64,000 nt of DNA from Euglena gracilis (GCA_039621445.1 CP154954.1:35945703-36009702), one strand, 5' to 3'; counted from the first letter of the stretch, positions 33,001 through 43,603 are shown. The notes: generated by a model from the letters alone, not told the origin. Made by a program: numbers and translations.

Positions 33001-36000
33001 TGGTCGAATGCACCCATCTAAATGTGCTCATTTCTTGCAACCAACATTCCCGCTGCATGTTTTTCTTACCATTAAACCACGACAATCATGAAACCAACGG
33101 GTCCCCTGACTTTGGAGGCCTCCTGGAACACCCATTCGGTTACTCGGAGTAAGGCCCAATTTGGTCCATTTTTACGTGGTAACCTGGGCTGACCTGGTAA
33201 ATGTCCCCCGGAATGGTCGAATGCACCCATCTAAATGTGCTCATTTCTTGCAACCAACATTCCCGCTGCATGTTTTTCTTACCATTAAACCACGACAATC
33301 ATGAAACCAACGGGTCCCCTGACTTTGGAGGCCTCCTGGAACACCCATTCGGTTACTCGGAGTAAGGCCCAATTTGGTCCATTTTTACATGGTAACCTGG
33401 GCTGACCTGGTAAATGTCCCCCGGAATGGTCGAATGCACCCATCTAAATGTGCTCATTTCTTGCAACCAACATTCCCGCTGCATGTTTTTCTTACCATTA
33501 AACCACGACAATCATGAAACCAACGGGTCCCCTGACTTTGGAGGCCTCCTGGAACACCCATTCGGTTACTCGGAGTAAGGCCCAATTTGGTCCATTTTTA
33601 CGTGGTAACCTGGGCTGACCTGGTAAATGTCCCCCGGAATGGTCGAATGCACCCATCTAAATGTGCTCATTTCTTGCAACCAACATTCCCGCTGCATGTT
33701 TTTCTTACCATTAAACCACGACAATCATGAAACCAACGGGTCCCCTGACTTTGGAGGCCTCCTGGAACACCCATTCGGTTACTCGGAGTAAGGCCCAATT
33801 TGGTCCATTTTTACATGGTAACCTGGGCTGACCTGGTAAATGTCCCCCGGAATGGTCGAATGCACCCATCTAAATGTGCTCATTTCTTGCAACCAACATT
33901 CCCGCTGCATGTTTTTCTTACCATTAAACCACGACAATCATGAAACCAACGGGTCCCCTGACTTTGGAGGCCTCCTGGAACACCCATTCGGTTACTCGGA
34001 GTAAGGCCCAATTTGGTCCATTTTTACATGGTAACCTGGGCTGACCTGGTAAATGTCCCCCGGAATGGTCGAATGCACCCATCTAAATGTGCTCATTTCT
34101 TGCAACCAACATTCCCGCTGCATGTTTTTCTTACCATTAAACCACGACAATCATGAAACCAACGGGTCCCCTGACTTTGGAGGCCTCCTGGAACACCCAT
34201 TCGGTTACTCGGAGTAAGGCCCAATTTGGTCCATTTTTACATGGTAACCTGGGCTGACCTGGTAAATGTCCCCGGAATGGTCGAATGCACCCATCTAAAT
34301 GTGCTCATTTCTTGCAACCAACATTCCCGCTGCATGTTTTTCTTACCATTAAACCACGACAATCATGAAACCAACGGGTCCCCTGACTTTGGAGGCCTCC
34401 TGGAACACCCATTCGGTTACTCGCAGTAAGGATCAATTTGGTCAATTTTTACGTGGTAACCTGGGCTGACCTGGTAAATGTCCCCCGGAATGGTCGAATG
34501 CACCCGTCTAAATGTGCTCATTTCTTGCAACCAACATTCCCGCTGCATGTTTTTCTTACCATTAAACCACGACAATCATGAAACCAACGGGTCCCCTGAC
34601 TTTGGAGGCCTCCTGGAACACCCATTCGGTTACTCGGAGTAAGGCCCAATTTGGTCCATTTTTACATGGTAACCTGGGCTGACCTGGTAAATGTCCCCCG
34701 GAATGGTCGAATGCACCCATCTAAATGTGCTGATTTCTTGCAACCAACATTCCCGCTGCATGTTTTTCTTACCATTAAACCACGACAATCATGAAACCAA
34801 CGGGTCCCCTGACTTTGGAGGCCTCCTGGAACACCCATTCGGTTACTCGCAGTAAGGATCAATTTGGTCAATTTTTACGTGGTAACCTGGGCTGACCTGG
34901 TAAATGTCCCCCGGAATGGTCGAATGCACCCATCTAAATGTGCTCATTTCTTGCAACCAACATTCCCGCTGCATGTTTTTCTTACCATTAAACCACGACA
35001 ATCATGAAACCAACGGGTCCCCTGACTTTGGAGGCCTCCTGGAACACCCATTCGGTTACTCGGAGTAAGGCCCAATTTGGTCCATTTTTACATGGTAACC
35101 TGGGCTGACCTGGTAAATGTCCCCCGGAATGGTCGAATGCACCCATCTAAATGTGCTCATTTCTTGCAACCAACATTCCCGCTGCATGTTTTTCTTACCA
35201 TTAAACCACGACAATCATGAAACCAACGGGTCCCCTGACTTTGGAGGCCTCCTGGAACACCCATTCGGTTACTCGGAGTAAGGCCCAATTTGGTCCATTT
35301 TTACATGGTAACCTGGGCTGACCTGGTAAATGTCCCCCGGAATGGTCGAATGCACCCATCTAAATGTGCTCATTTCTTGCAACCAACATTCCCGCTGCAT
35401 GTTTTTCTTACCATTAAACCACGACAATCATGAAACCAACGGGTCCCCTGACTTTGGAGGCCTCCTGGAACACCCATTCGGTTACTCGGAGTAAGGCCCA
35501 ATTTGGTCCATTTTTACATGGTAACCTGGGCTGACCTGGTAAATGTCCCCCGGAATGGTCGAATGCACCCATCTAAATGTGCTCATTTCTTGCAACCAAC
35601 ATTCCCGCTGCATGTTTTTCTTACATTAAACCACGACAATCATGAAACCAACGGGTCCCCTGACTTTGGAGGCCTCCTGGAACACCCATTCGGTTACTCG
35701 GAGTAAGGCCCAATTTGGTCCATTTTTACATGGTAACCTGGGCTGACCTGGTAAATGTCCCCCGGAATGGTCGAATGCACCCATCTAAATGTGCTCATTT
35801 CTTGCAACCAACATTCCCTCTGCATGTCTTTCTTAACGTTTAACCACGACAATCATGAAACCAACGGGTCCCCTGACTTTGGAGGCCTCCGGGAACACCC
35901 ATTCGGTTACTGGGAGTAAAGCCCAATTTGCCCATTTTTACATGGTAATCCTGGCTGACCTGGTAAATGTCCCCGGGAATGGTCGAATGCACCCATCTAA

Positions 36001-36337
36001 ATGTGCTCATTTTTTGCAACCAACATTCCCGCTGCATGTTTTTCTTACCATTAAACCACGACAATCATGAAACCAACGGGTCCCCTGACTTTGGAGGCCT
36101 CCTGGAACACCCATTCGGTTACTCGGAGTAAGGCCCAATTTGGTCCATTTTTACATGGTAACCTGGGCTGACCTGGTAAATGTCCCCCGGAATGGTCGAA
36201 TGCACCCATCTAAATGTGCTCATTCCTTGCAACCAACATTCCCGCTGCATGTTTTTCTTGCTATTAAACCACGACAATCATGAAACCAACGGGTACCCTG
36301 ACTTTGGAGGCCTCCTGGAACACCCATTCGGTTACTC

Positions 36338-39300
36338 GGCTAAGAACCCTGCCAACAGCGTAATCGCTGCTGTAGACTTCCAGGACATACGGTTTGTATG
36401 GATCCGCGATATCGAGAACCACGTTCTCGAGGAGCAAGTCCTTGATTGTATTCAAGGCCTCGCGCATTGGGTCATCCCAAATGACTTTTGCGTTATCGGG
36501 TGTCCGATTTTTGAGTTGTCGGGTTAGGGGTACCGCGATTTTCGCGAAATCTTTCATGTAAATCGCGTAGTATTGGGCTAATCCCAAAAATCCCTTTAAA
36601 TGCGTTAAGATCTTAATGACCTCAGGAGTCCATTTCTTAATGGCCTCCATCTTACTGGGTGCGGCTTTACGCTGCCCGTTGCTCAGGATGTGTCCGCAAA
36701 ACTTAATAATTTTGCGAAACAGGTGCATTTTGGAACCCTTCACAAAAAGCACATGCTTTTGGAACGCGGATAATACCGCGCGCACATCGCGATAATGCGG
36801 GTCGAGGATATCCCCGCCCGATTTCGCGGATGGCGGTTTGGTTCCCACCAGTACATCATCGATGTACACCAGAGCAAACGGTAAATCGCGCAAAACCCAC
36901 TGCATCATGCGTTGAAACATGGCTGGGCCATTCTTAACACCCATGGGGAGTACCGTCCGTTGGTACACACCCTTGGATGTCACGAATGCCGTGTACGGTT
37001 GTGAATCAGGATTCAAATGCATCTGATGGAAACCGTCTTCCAGATCAAAGATTGACCACAATCTGTTATCCGATTGTTTGGTGATCAAATCCTCGATCAG
37101 CGGTAACGGGAAGTGGTCATCCTTCGTTTGGGAGTTCAGGTACCGGTAATCCAGCACCAGTCTCCACTTCTTCTGACCAGACTGGTCAGCGGGTTTGGGC
37201 ACCACAAGAGCTTGTGATGTCCACTCGCTCTTGGAAGGGATAATCCACTTCCGCTGGATGAGCTTCTCAATCATCTCGTTGAGAGCCTGTTCGCGTTCAC
37301 CCGAGCAACGAAAGAATTTCCGGTGCATGGGTTTAGCGCCATCCTTTAGCTCGATTTTGCAAACACCGAACGGACCGCGAATCGCGGGGTCGATGTCGCA
37401 GGCGTAAAATGGATTATCCAGTACACCATGAAATTCGCGAGTAATTCGCGAACAAAAGTCAGCGGACTTGGGATGTTGGTCCGAACTCTCAATGACCGCA
37501 GAAATCTGCGTTGAGGGTGTGGCATCCCCATTGGTACCAAGGTATCTTGGCACACGCACATCGGATATTCCGAATGCGTCAAAGAAACAAACGCGAAAAA
37601 TGATTTCTTTAACAGGTGGTAATAATATACCACAAAAATCCTCGAATAGTGGTACATCAGCGGGTAAATCCCACCAATGAAAACACACGTAGGATAGTTG
37701 ATGAAACCAATCCGCATTCGGATTGACGGGTATGAGGAGTGCTCCTCGCGCTTCATCGCGGAGGATTTTCTCCACCACATCCGGGATAAGTTTTGGGGGA
37801 GGGTGCATCCATAGCACCGTATCACCCCAGAATTTAAGAAATGTGTTGGTATGTCGCGACCAATATCGCGACAAGCGCGCATGCGCTTTTGATGAGAACG
37901 CATCAATTTCCAACGACAAATCGAAGGAATCAGCCAAAGCCGCGATTTTGGAGAACCATACCTCCAAAATACGGTATTGACCAAAATTAAATGCGTTCCA
38001 TACGCGCATCGCGTAGGTGTCGACCTGGTTCGCGGGCTGAAGAGCGGTAACACAATTCAGGGATCCGCAAACATAGGTCAAGGGTGTGTCATCCACACTA
38101 CCAAGGGGCATTCCCAAGGGTTGATGGGTTGGATGGGTGCATACCCAGTCCATATCATGCCAGATGGAGGTGGGGGAGGTATGTGACACGGATTTCGCGG
38201 TCCCAAACAACAAGGCAATACCTCGTTGTTGGAGCACTTGATGTACGGTCGCGCATTGCGATCCGCAACCAAGTGTATGGTTACGCGAAATCAGGATTAG
38301 TGTTGGTGTTTGGACTAGACATCCACAATCGAAATCTGGATGGGCGGAAATTCTCCTACAGTGCACACATTTGAAGGAAGTGTCGGGGTGGTGGTCCTGG
38401 TCGCGCGTGTTGGTCTGGTGAGGGTGTGTGTAAAAGTTGGGATGCGCTTTTGAAGCTGCTGGGGGGTGTACAGATGTATCTGAAAGCGATACATCTGGTG
38501 GAAAACGGGGTATTAGTGCAGCTGGGCGACTACTCGACACCGTTATAACTTCAGGCCTTTGGGCTTTCGTCTTGTAACCCAGTGGAACGAGGGGGGTACC
38601 GCTACTCGCTTGCCCTGCCTCACGGGGAACGGAAGTTGGCGTGTCAATGGGCAGGGGGTGAACTTTCTCGGTACACCCGGTGTGGAAAACGTTGGGTGGT
38701 GTGGTTGGTAACGGGGTAAAAGTTTTCGAATACGGTGTGGAAAAATTGGTGGCTATCGCGGTTGACGCCACAAGTGATGAAGGTTTGGGTGGCAAAGAAG
38801 AGAACGGTGATGTGCGCAAACCGTGGGAGTGGCAATCCACTACCAGCCGGTGCTGACGTAAAAAGGGGTATCCCAGGATTACGTCAGAACCATGGATTCC
38901 GGATTCATATCCCCAGGTATCCGGAAAATTTTGCGGTTGGGGGGGTGAGTGGTGCTTGGGGATGAAGGGTAGGACAATGTCCAAAAAGCATCCCAAGTCA
39001 CCACCGCACATGGGGGTGTTGTCAGCTGTCGTAATTTTGATCGGCTTCTTGGCTTTCACCAAGAGGGGGGTTGGTATCAACCCGAACCGAAAAAGTAGTG
39101 CAATGCGACAACCAGTGTCAATGAGAATTTTGACTTTTGTACAAAAATTTTGGATTTTGATTTCCGCTTGGACCAAAAGTTCCCTGGGGGGTAAGCAAAG
39201 TGAAGGGTCTGGCGAAAATACGTTTTCTTGCCAGCTTTCCCATGAACCCTTTCCTACTTTGCACAACATTCCGAGCGGAAAGTTGGAGTGGGGGGTGGGG

Positions 39301-39422
39301 GACCCGAAAATTTTCCGGGTACCGACCAGAAAGGCAGATGGGCAGGGGGGGCAGGGTTGATCAGGTCCTACCTCCATCTGTTCATTAGCCCAGAGGTCCG
39401 TGCCCTCGGACCTCGGGTTCCC
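36338..39422 (-). CDS. Pol polyprotein, 3'-truncated (element B): PR, MT-like, RT
   Basis: The frame is open from the UAG at 39423-39425 to the satellite; the first ATG is at 39375-39377. Counting from it: protease with ILIDTG at residues 87-89; His/Pro/Thr-rich linker with a VHCRRISAHPDFDCGC cluster (about 330-350); methyltransferase-like domain (about 460-580) with EIDAFSSKAHARLSRYWS and WGDTVLWMHPPPK; RT (about 690-980) with FDLEDGFHQMHL, LPMGVKNGPAMFQRM and YIDD near residue 837; then RNase H up to VYSSDYAVGRVL, where the first catalytic Asp position is Tyr-Ser-Ser-Asp. Beyond this the frame runs into satellite (to 36264). Because Gag ends in the same frame, Pol is probably made by stop-codon readthrough. 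It cannot be functional without RNase H and integrase. Confidence 0.85.
37434..37452. repeat. 7-bp stem-loop, partner of 6512-6530
   Basis: TTCGCGA-GTAAT-TCGCGAA. It differs from A by one paired G:C to A:T replacement and one loop base. The encoded SRITRE is the same. Confidence 0.9.
37497..37510. repeat. 5-bp stem-loop, partner of 6576-6586
   Basis: CGCAG-AAAT-CTGCG, a different arm sequence from A at the same place. The surrounding protein has diverged by indels here, yet a stem is kept. Confidence 0.8.
37537..37550. repeat. 5-bp stem-loop, partner of 6606-6619
   Basis: CCAAG-GTAT-CTTGG. The paired change relative to A keeps the stem while the loop is mostly replaced. Confidence 0.85.
37708..37725. 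repeat. 7-bp stem-loop, partner of 6778-6795
   Basis: CAATCCG-CATT-CGGATTG. It shows a T:A to A:T swap on both arms relative to A. Confidence 0.9.
37747..37760. repeat. 4-bp stem-loop, partner of 6816-6831
   Basis: CGCG-CTTCAT-CGCG, with an identical loop to A and a flipped middle pair. Confidence 0.85.
38471..38497. repeat. 10-bp stem-loop in the Pol linker
   Basis: CAGATGTATC, a 7-base loop, then GATACATCTG. It is the longest perfect stem seen in the coding part, and is absent from the homologous stretch of element C (about 62255-62280). Confidence 0.85.
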
Positions 39423-39425
39423 CTA
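39393..39425 (-). promoter_or_regulatory. UAG plus 8-nt spacer and 7-bp stem-loop: Gag-Pol readthrough-type signal (B)
   Basis: On the coding strand GAG-TAG-GGG (TAG at 39423-39425) is followed by an 8-nt spacer and then GAGGTCC, an 8-nt loop and GGACCTC. Gag upstream (39426-39638) and Pol downstream are in the same frame, and the post-stop residues GTDLWANEQMEV are conserved in A. An UAG-G stop with a structure 8 bases downstream is the layout used by murine-leukaemia-type gammaretroviruses for Gag-Pol readthrough; function here is inferred. Confidence 0.65.
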
Positions 39426-40253
39426 CTCCAGGTCCGAACCGGCCGAATCGCCGGCTATGGGCCTTTTAGAGGTATAAACGGATTTCAACGTGCTCACCGC
39501 CATGCGGGCCTTGTCGAAATCGGTATCCGTGGTCTCATCCCCCTCCCTGCCCGAAGCCGGGGTGTCATCCTCCAAACAAGATATCTTGAAACCGACTTTA
39601 TGGCGGTTGGAGGAGTGACCCTTGTCACCGCGATTCATACCGTGATGACGTTGGCCAGGGCAGGGAGAATGAGAACGCGGACATTTGGATGAGTGGTGAT
39701 CACTCGATCCACAAAGCGAACACCGAGATTTGGGTCGCGATTCTTGGTAACGGGGGGATCGGTTTCCCGATTTCCCGTCAAACCGTCGTGGTGACCGGAT
39801 ATCCCGTCGACCATGACCGGTGTATCGGGGTTTTCCCGATGACGATCGCGATGAAGATTATCCGCTTCGCGAACGCGATCGCGATGTCTCGCGATGAGAA
39901 TCACGCTTCTTGGCCGGGGCACCGGGTGACCTACCCCGAGGGGTACCGTGTTTCCGCTTATCGCGGAACGGGATCCGGGGGCTAATACCACCGGAACGGG
40001 GACCCGATGACCGTGAATTGCCCGATTGGCGTGAAAACGTGGAGGAACCCGAACCTCGTGATGAGGTCGAGCCTCGCGGACTCTGAATACGCTTACGCGC
40101 TTCAGGATTAGGACATTCCCGAGACATATGTCCCGATTTGTTGCACAAAAAGCACACTTTATCCGTGGCTTGGTCCGAAGAACGCGGGTATCGCGTTTTC
40201 GATCCCGTGGTGGGTGAAGCGGGTGGAACCGGTGATTTTTGCAATGCGTTCAC
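39423..40253 (-). pseudogene. Gag nucleocapsid with two CCHC zinc knuckles (element B)
   Basis: Knuckle 1 is CFLCNKSGHMSREC (40113-40154); knuckle 2 is CSLCGSSDHHSSKC (39681-39722, in a neighbouring frame). Both fit C-x2-C-x4-H-x4-C. Between them is a Ser/Arg/Pro-rich stretch. The frame shifts between about 39860 and 39640 and returns at 39638 with RHKVGFKISCLEDD and ASGREGDETT, ending at the UAG 39423-39425. Two knuckles suggest RNA packaging as in other gag proteins. The frameshifts make this copy defective. Confidence 0.8.
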
Positions 40254-41035
40254 CGAACCAGCCGGTAATCCAGCGGTTGGGTGTGCGAAATACGCGGATT
40301 GAATCTGACAAGAAGCTGTGATAGCTTCAGTTGCTTGGAAACATAATTCCAGCGTTGGTCAAGAGTCATTGCATTACCCGCCAACTCCTCACGGTGGATA
40401 TCCTTGATGAGGCTAGGCGTGAAATGCATGAGAACAGCGTCAAACTGTTCGCGCATTTGCTTTTCACTGAGTTCATCCACTTCAGCGGCAAGTCCTAACC
40501 ATTTGGCATACCAAAGGTCAATGGACTTCCATTTGCGATCGGGTGGGGCGCATTGCCGCCACTTGGTCTCCAGGGTAATCCTAGCGACCAAACTTGAACT
40601 GGTGGAAGCGTATTGCTCCACCAGGTCATCAAAGGAAACGCGGTAGCGAATGACAAGTTGTCGCGCGCGCTCCTTCTCATCCCTATGGAGGCAATCGATG
40701 AATTCCATCTTGATCACCTCCGGGTTTGTGTCCTGGGTTGGCCCTTTCAATGCCCAGTAGTACTCCCAGTCCCGGAAAAACTGTCTCCATGTGGTTGGAT
40801 CACCGTCCCATTGGGGTTTCACCTTATTCGCGATTGCGATGGTGCCCTTGAAGTCTTTCTGAAAAACCCGTTGGCCCTCGGTGGTATTCCGTGGATTCGG
40901 GCCCGGGTACGCTCGAGCACCAAGCGTATCCTTTCCGGATTCTTGTCGGAATCGCGAAATTTCTGGTGAAGGTGAATCCTGGTACCGGAAATCCGGTCGC
41001 AAACCCTGTTGGTCACCCGTAACAGCGGGGGACAC
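40250..41035 (-). CDS. Gag capsid domain (element B)
   Basis: 261 codons with the retrotransposon gag signature: PQWDGDPTTWRQFFRDWEYY, then VIKMEFIDCL, ERARQLVIRYRVSFDDL, and EQFDAVLMHFTPSL near the C-terminus. It is nearly all helical by composition and corresponds to the particle-forming capsid. The start lies in the linker; a frameshift near 41040 separates it from the upstream gag piece, and another near 40255-40300 from the zinc-knuckle frame (the residues PTAGLPAG continue in that frame). Confidence 0.75.
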   Translation of the reverse strand: MSPAVTGDQQGLRPDFRYQDSPSPEISRFRQESGKDTLGARAYPGPNPRNTTEGQRVFQKDFKGTIAIANKVKPQWDGDPTTWRQFFRDWEYYWALKGPTQDTNPEVIKMEFIDCLHRDEKERARQLVIRYRVSFDDLVEQYASTSSSLVARITLETKWRQCAPPDRKWKSIDLWYAKWLGLAAEVDELSEKQMREQFDAVLMHFTPSLIKDIHREELAGNAMTLDQRWNYVSKQLKLSQLLVRFNPRISHTQPLDYRLVR

Positions 41036-41385
41036 TCCGGTGTGGGGGTATGTCGCGCATGCAACATGTGACCCACTCCCGGTGTACGGGTTTGGCTCAT
41101 TCCACGCACAAGCATGGAATGATGGATTTCTTGGTGGAGACTTGGCGGAATCGCCGTGTTTTCCGAAAATTCGGTTCCCGTAATGGGAGATTCATCCGAA
41201 AACTGGTTTTGAGTTGTAGGCAAGGCCAATGGTGGCACAATTCGCGGAATCGCGGATTGTGACACTCGGGACACGGGTGGTGGTGGTGCATGTGCACCCA
41301 GATTCGGGTTGTGGAAACGCGAATCTGGAGCATCTGGCGCATCTTCGGCAATGCATACTGCCGAATTGCGGTGTGAAACCCGCTG
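40819..41385 (-). pseudogene. Gag Pro-rich linker (element B)
   Basis: Continues the gag frame after the TAA at 41386-41388: Pro, Ser, His and Thr rich, with HHSMLVRGMSQTRTPG conserved in A (HSNLVRGMSQHPTPG). Homology ends near 41040, where the true frame changes; what follows to 40819 is a shadow frame. The in-frame stop is most simply a nonsense mutation, since A has sense codons there. Confidence 0.6.
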
Positions 41386-43401
41386 TTAGTTGGACACATT
41401 GTCCAAACCCACAGACAAGTCATGCACACGTTGCTCCAAATGCTCAACAAGTTGGAGTTGGCCGCAAATACGGTCAACTTCATCCTCCAAAGCGCGAATA
41501 CGCTTGCGGTAACGGGAAAAGTCATCCAAGTGCAGAATCCTTTCGGAAATTCCGGTAACATCTTGGACAAGTTTCCCGTGAGACTTATCCAGTGTTTGGA
41601 GTTGTCCCATTAATGCTTTTACAGCATTTGAGAGAATCTGCAAAGGTGATGTCACCTTGGTTGGTGTGGTGGTGGGTGCAACCGGTGCAGGGTTATCCGA
41701 CAACACGGTTGTGGTACCCATGGGCAAATTTCCGGGTTGTGGCTTATCCAACAACGCGGAAATCCGCTCATCCAACCTGGTAATCTCACCTTGCGTGGAT
41801 CGGGCATTCCGATTCACCGATTCCTCAAGCCGTAATAGGATGTTGCAGAAATCTTGCAAGGTTTCCTGATTGTTAGTGAGCATTTTGTCATAAAATGCCT
41901 TGAAATCAGGGTTCTCGGTAATCCGAGAACTGGAACCTGCAGGTAGAGACTGCATTTCCGTTACTTTGGTAGACACCGATGCATACCGGGTCTGGAGTTC
42001 TCCAATAGCAGTCTGAATGCCGCTAATGTCCGGAACTCGGTGGGAAAGTGCGGAATAGCTTTGTTGCAAACCCGCAATGGCCGAGTTAATCCCGCCAATG
42101 TCGGATTGCAACTGCAACTGCAGGGAATCCTGCCGTTGTGCCATTTCCGCGACTTTCGCGCTCAGATTGGATAATCCAACCCGATTCGCGTCACAATAGC
42201 AGGTTTTCTGCTCCAAACGGGAAAGTCGCTCCTCCAACTGCCGCACATACGTGTGGGGAGCAAAATTCTCGTTGGCTTGTGACTGGAATTGCCGAAACTT
42301 TTCCGTTTCATCGCACAACTGCATAATGCGGTGTTGCGATTCATGGAAAGATGCGGACAATGTGGTAAAATGGTCCATAGACACAAATCCACCACTGCTG
42401 GATGTTGCAGACGAGGAATCTCGTGCATGCAACTGTTGTTGCAAATGCAACAACGCGGATGAACAGGACTCCATTTGTCCCGATAATCGTTGTAGTGAGT
42501 CGTGCAAGTGCAGAAACTTGGAGTCATTCCGCGTTTCCGCTTCATGCATGCATTCACTAATTTGCCGGAAGTGTTGCGGGAGTTGTTGGCACATTTTGTC
42601 AAAGGTTTCCCGAAAGTTTGCAAGGTCAATACCCGCACTTTCGAAATTCCTCTGGCAATATCTGCCAACTTCCTGCAAGTAATTCCAGCAGTGTTCCAGC
42701 TTGGTGAAGACACGTTTCTGGTTGTCCTCATCAAACTGAAGCACTTTGTTCAATGCGGTTGCACACTCCGCAACGCATTGTTGCACATGGTTGAACTGCC
42801 TCACAAGGGGGTGATCCCCTGGAAGCCGAGCAACAATATCCTGCACATCCTCAGCAGTGAGGAGCTCACCAGTGCCCTTCCCATAGTCATCCATGGGTTG
42901 GGATGTACCGGAGAATTCCGGCACCACGAGGCGAGTCTCCGGTTGCCAAGGTAGTGCAGGAGAGCACCCGATATCGGGGGGTGGTGGCAAAGCTCTGTAA
43001 GGGCTTGCCGGTGGAAGAGCGGGTGGTGGTTGAAAGAAACACGGGGTTTCCAACCCACCATCACCAGAGAAGCCCGGTGGCGGAATCACCACGGGTTTCT
43101 CCGGTGTGCGCAGCTGCACCGTTGCCGCAGACAGAGGCGAATACCCCCGTTGTGGCAAGGTGAGTGCGGAAGAGGCCGCATTAGCCTCTGAAGCCAATGA
43201 AGTGGAGGGCTCATCGCCGACCACTGTCAATGATGACAAGTGTTGCAATTGTGACAATTGAACCAATTTTGCCTCATCGGCGTGGGAACTGGAAGCACTT
43301 TCACATAAAAGCTTCCAATCCCCATTTTCTTGGTCAATGTCTTGCAATGATGCCTGTAATAAGGCATAATTGAATTGATGGTTGGGGCCTGTGCTTTGCA
43401 T
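41386..43401 (-). CDS. Gag N-terminal coiled-coil protein (element B)
   Basis: Starts at the ATG 43399-43401 (MQSTGPNHQFNYALL), the start shared with A and D. Residues 1-130 are polar; 130-190 is Pro-rich (FFQPPPALPPASPYRALP). About 200-670 is an extended Gln/Leu/Glu heptad region, for example LEERLSRLEQK and LHLQQQLHAR, containing LQFDEDNQKRVFTKLEHCWN. It ends VGLDNVSN at a TAA. A coiled coil of more than 400 residues before the capsid is far longer than the matrix-like region of ordinary Ty3/gypsy Gag. It could give particle assembly or host interaction; this is inference. Confidence 0.75.
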   Translation of the reverse strand: MQSTGPNHQFNYALLQASLQDIDQENGDWKLLCESASSSHADEAKLVQLSQLQHLSSLTVVGDEPSTSLASEANAASSALTLPQRGYSPLSAATVQLRTPEKPVVIPPPGFSGDGGLETPCFFQPPPALPPASPYRALPPPPDIGCSPALPWQPETRLVVPEFSGTSQPMDDYGKGTGELLTAEDVQDIVARLPGDHPLVRQFNHVQQCVAECATALNKVLQFDEDNQKRVFTKLEHCWNYLQEVGRYCQRNFESAGIDLANFRETFDKMCQQLPQHFRQISECMHEAETRNDSKFLHLHDSLQRLSGQMESCSSALLHLQQQLHARDSSSATSSSGGFVSMDHFTTLSASFHESQHRIMQLCDETEKFRQFQSQANENFAPHTYVRQLEERLSRLEQKTCYCDANRVGLSNLSAKVAEMAQRQDSLQLQLQSDIGGINSAIAGLQQSYSALSHRVPDISGIQTAIGELQTRYASVSTKVTEMQSLPAGSSSRITENPDFKAFYDKMLTNNQETLQDFCNILLRLEESVNRNARSTQGEITRLDERISALLDKPQPGNLPMGTTTVLSDNPAPVAPTTTPTKVTSPLQILSNAVKALMGQLQTLDKSHGKLVQDVTGISERILHLDDFSRYRKRIRALEDEVDRICGQLQLVEHLEQRVHDLSVGLDNVSN

Positions 43402-43603
43402 CTTTCTGATGACAAAAACAGCAAAAACCCTCAAAACTAAGCAGTTGTGCTGGCACCAGAGGGGCTGTAACGGGTAATACCGTACAGAACCTTCCGGAGC
43501 CTGCTCATCTGCTTAGACGTTGACTAGAAGCCGGGAGCTGACGCTGCGACCGTGTAATAACGGTGCAGGGGCTCTCCGCTGCCAGTCAGCGTAGGATCGA
43601 ACC

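Larger units (their letters stand above)
18389..36339 (+). repeat. 213-bp satellite, array 2 (about 84 monomers)
   Basis: Head-to-tail copies with a 213-base step. The monomer runs CTGGGCTGACCTGGTAAATG ... GGAATGGTCGAATGCACC ... GCTGCATG, TTTTTCTTACC, ... GGAGGCCTCC (perfect palindrome) ... ATTCGGTTACTCGG, and GTCCATTTTTACRTGG. Copies between about 21,000 and 34,000 are almost identical; those before 20,700 vary more. A G/A difference in TACGTGG/TACATGG defines two variants, the A form commoner after 30 kb. Both strands show repeated 67-77 codon open frames, but each monomer contains stops and I regard them as non-coding. It ends at the junction with element B. Confidence 0.97.

Noticed and set aside
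36264-36337. C-terminal residues of the long Pol frame (VTEWVFQEASK...)
   Set aside because: These are satellite bases read in frame past the junction, not part of RNase H.
18389-36339. Repeated 67-77 codon open frames on both strands of the satellite
   Set aside because: The monomer length is 71 codons, so chance frames recur. Every monomer has stops, frames differ with single-base indels, and there are no start contexts or known domains.
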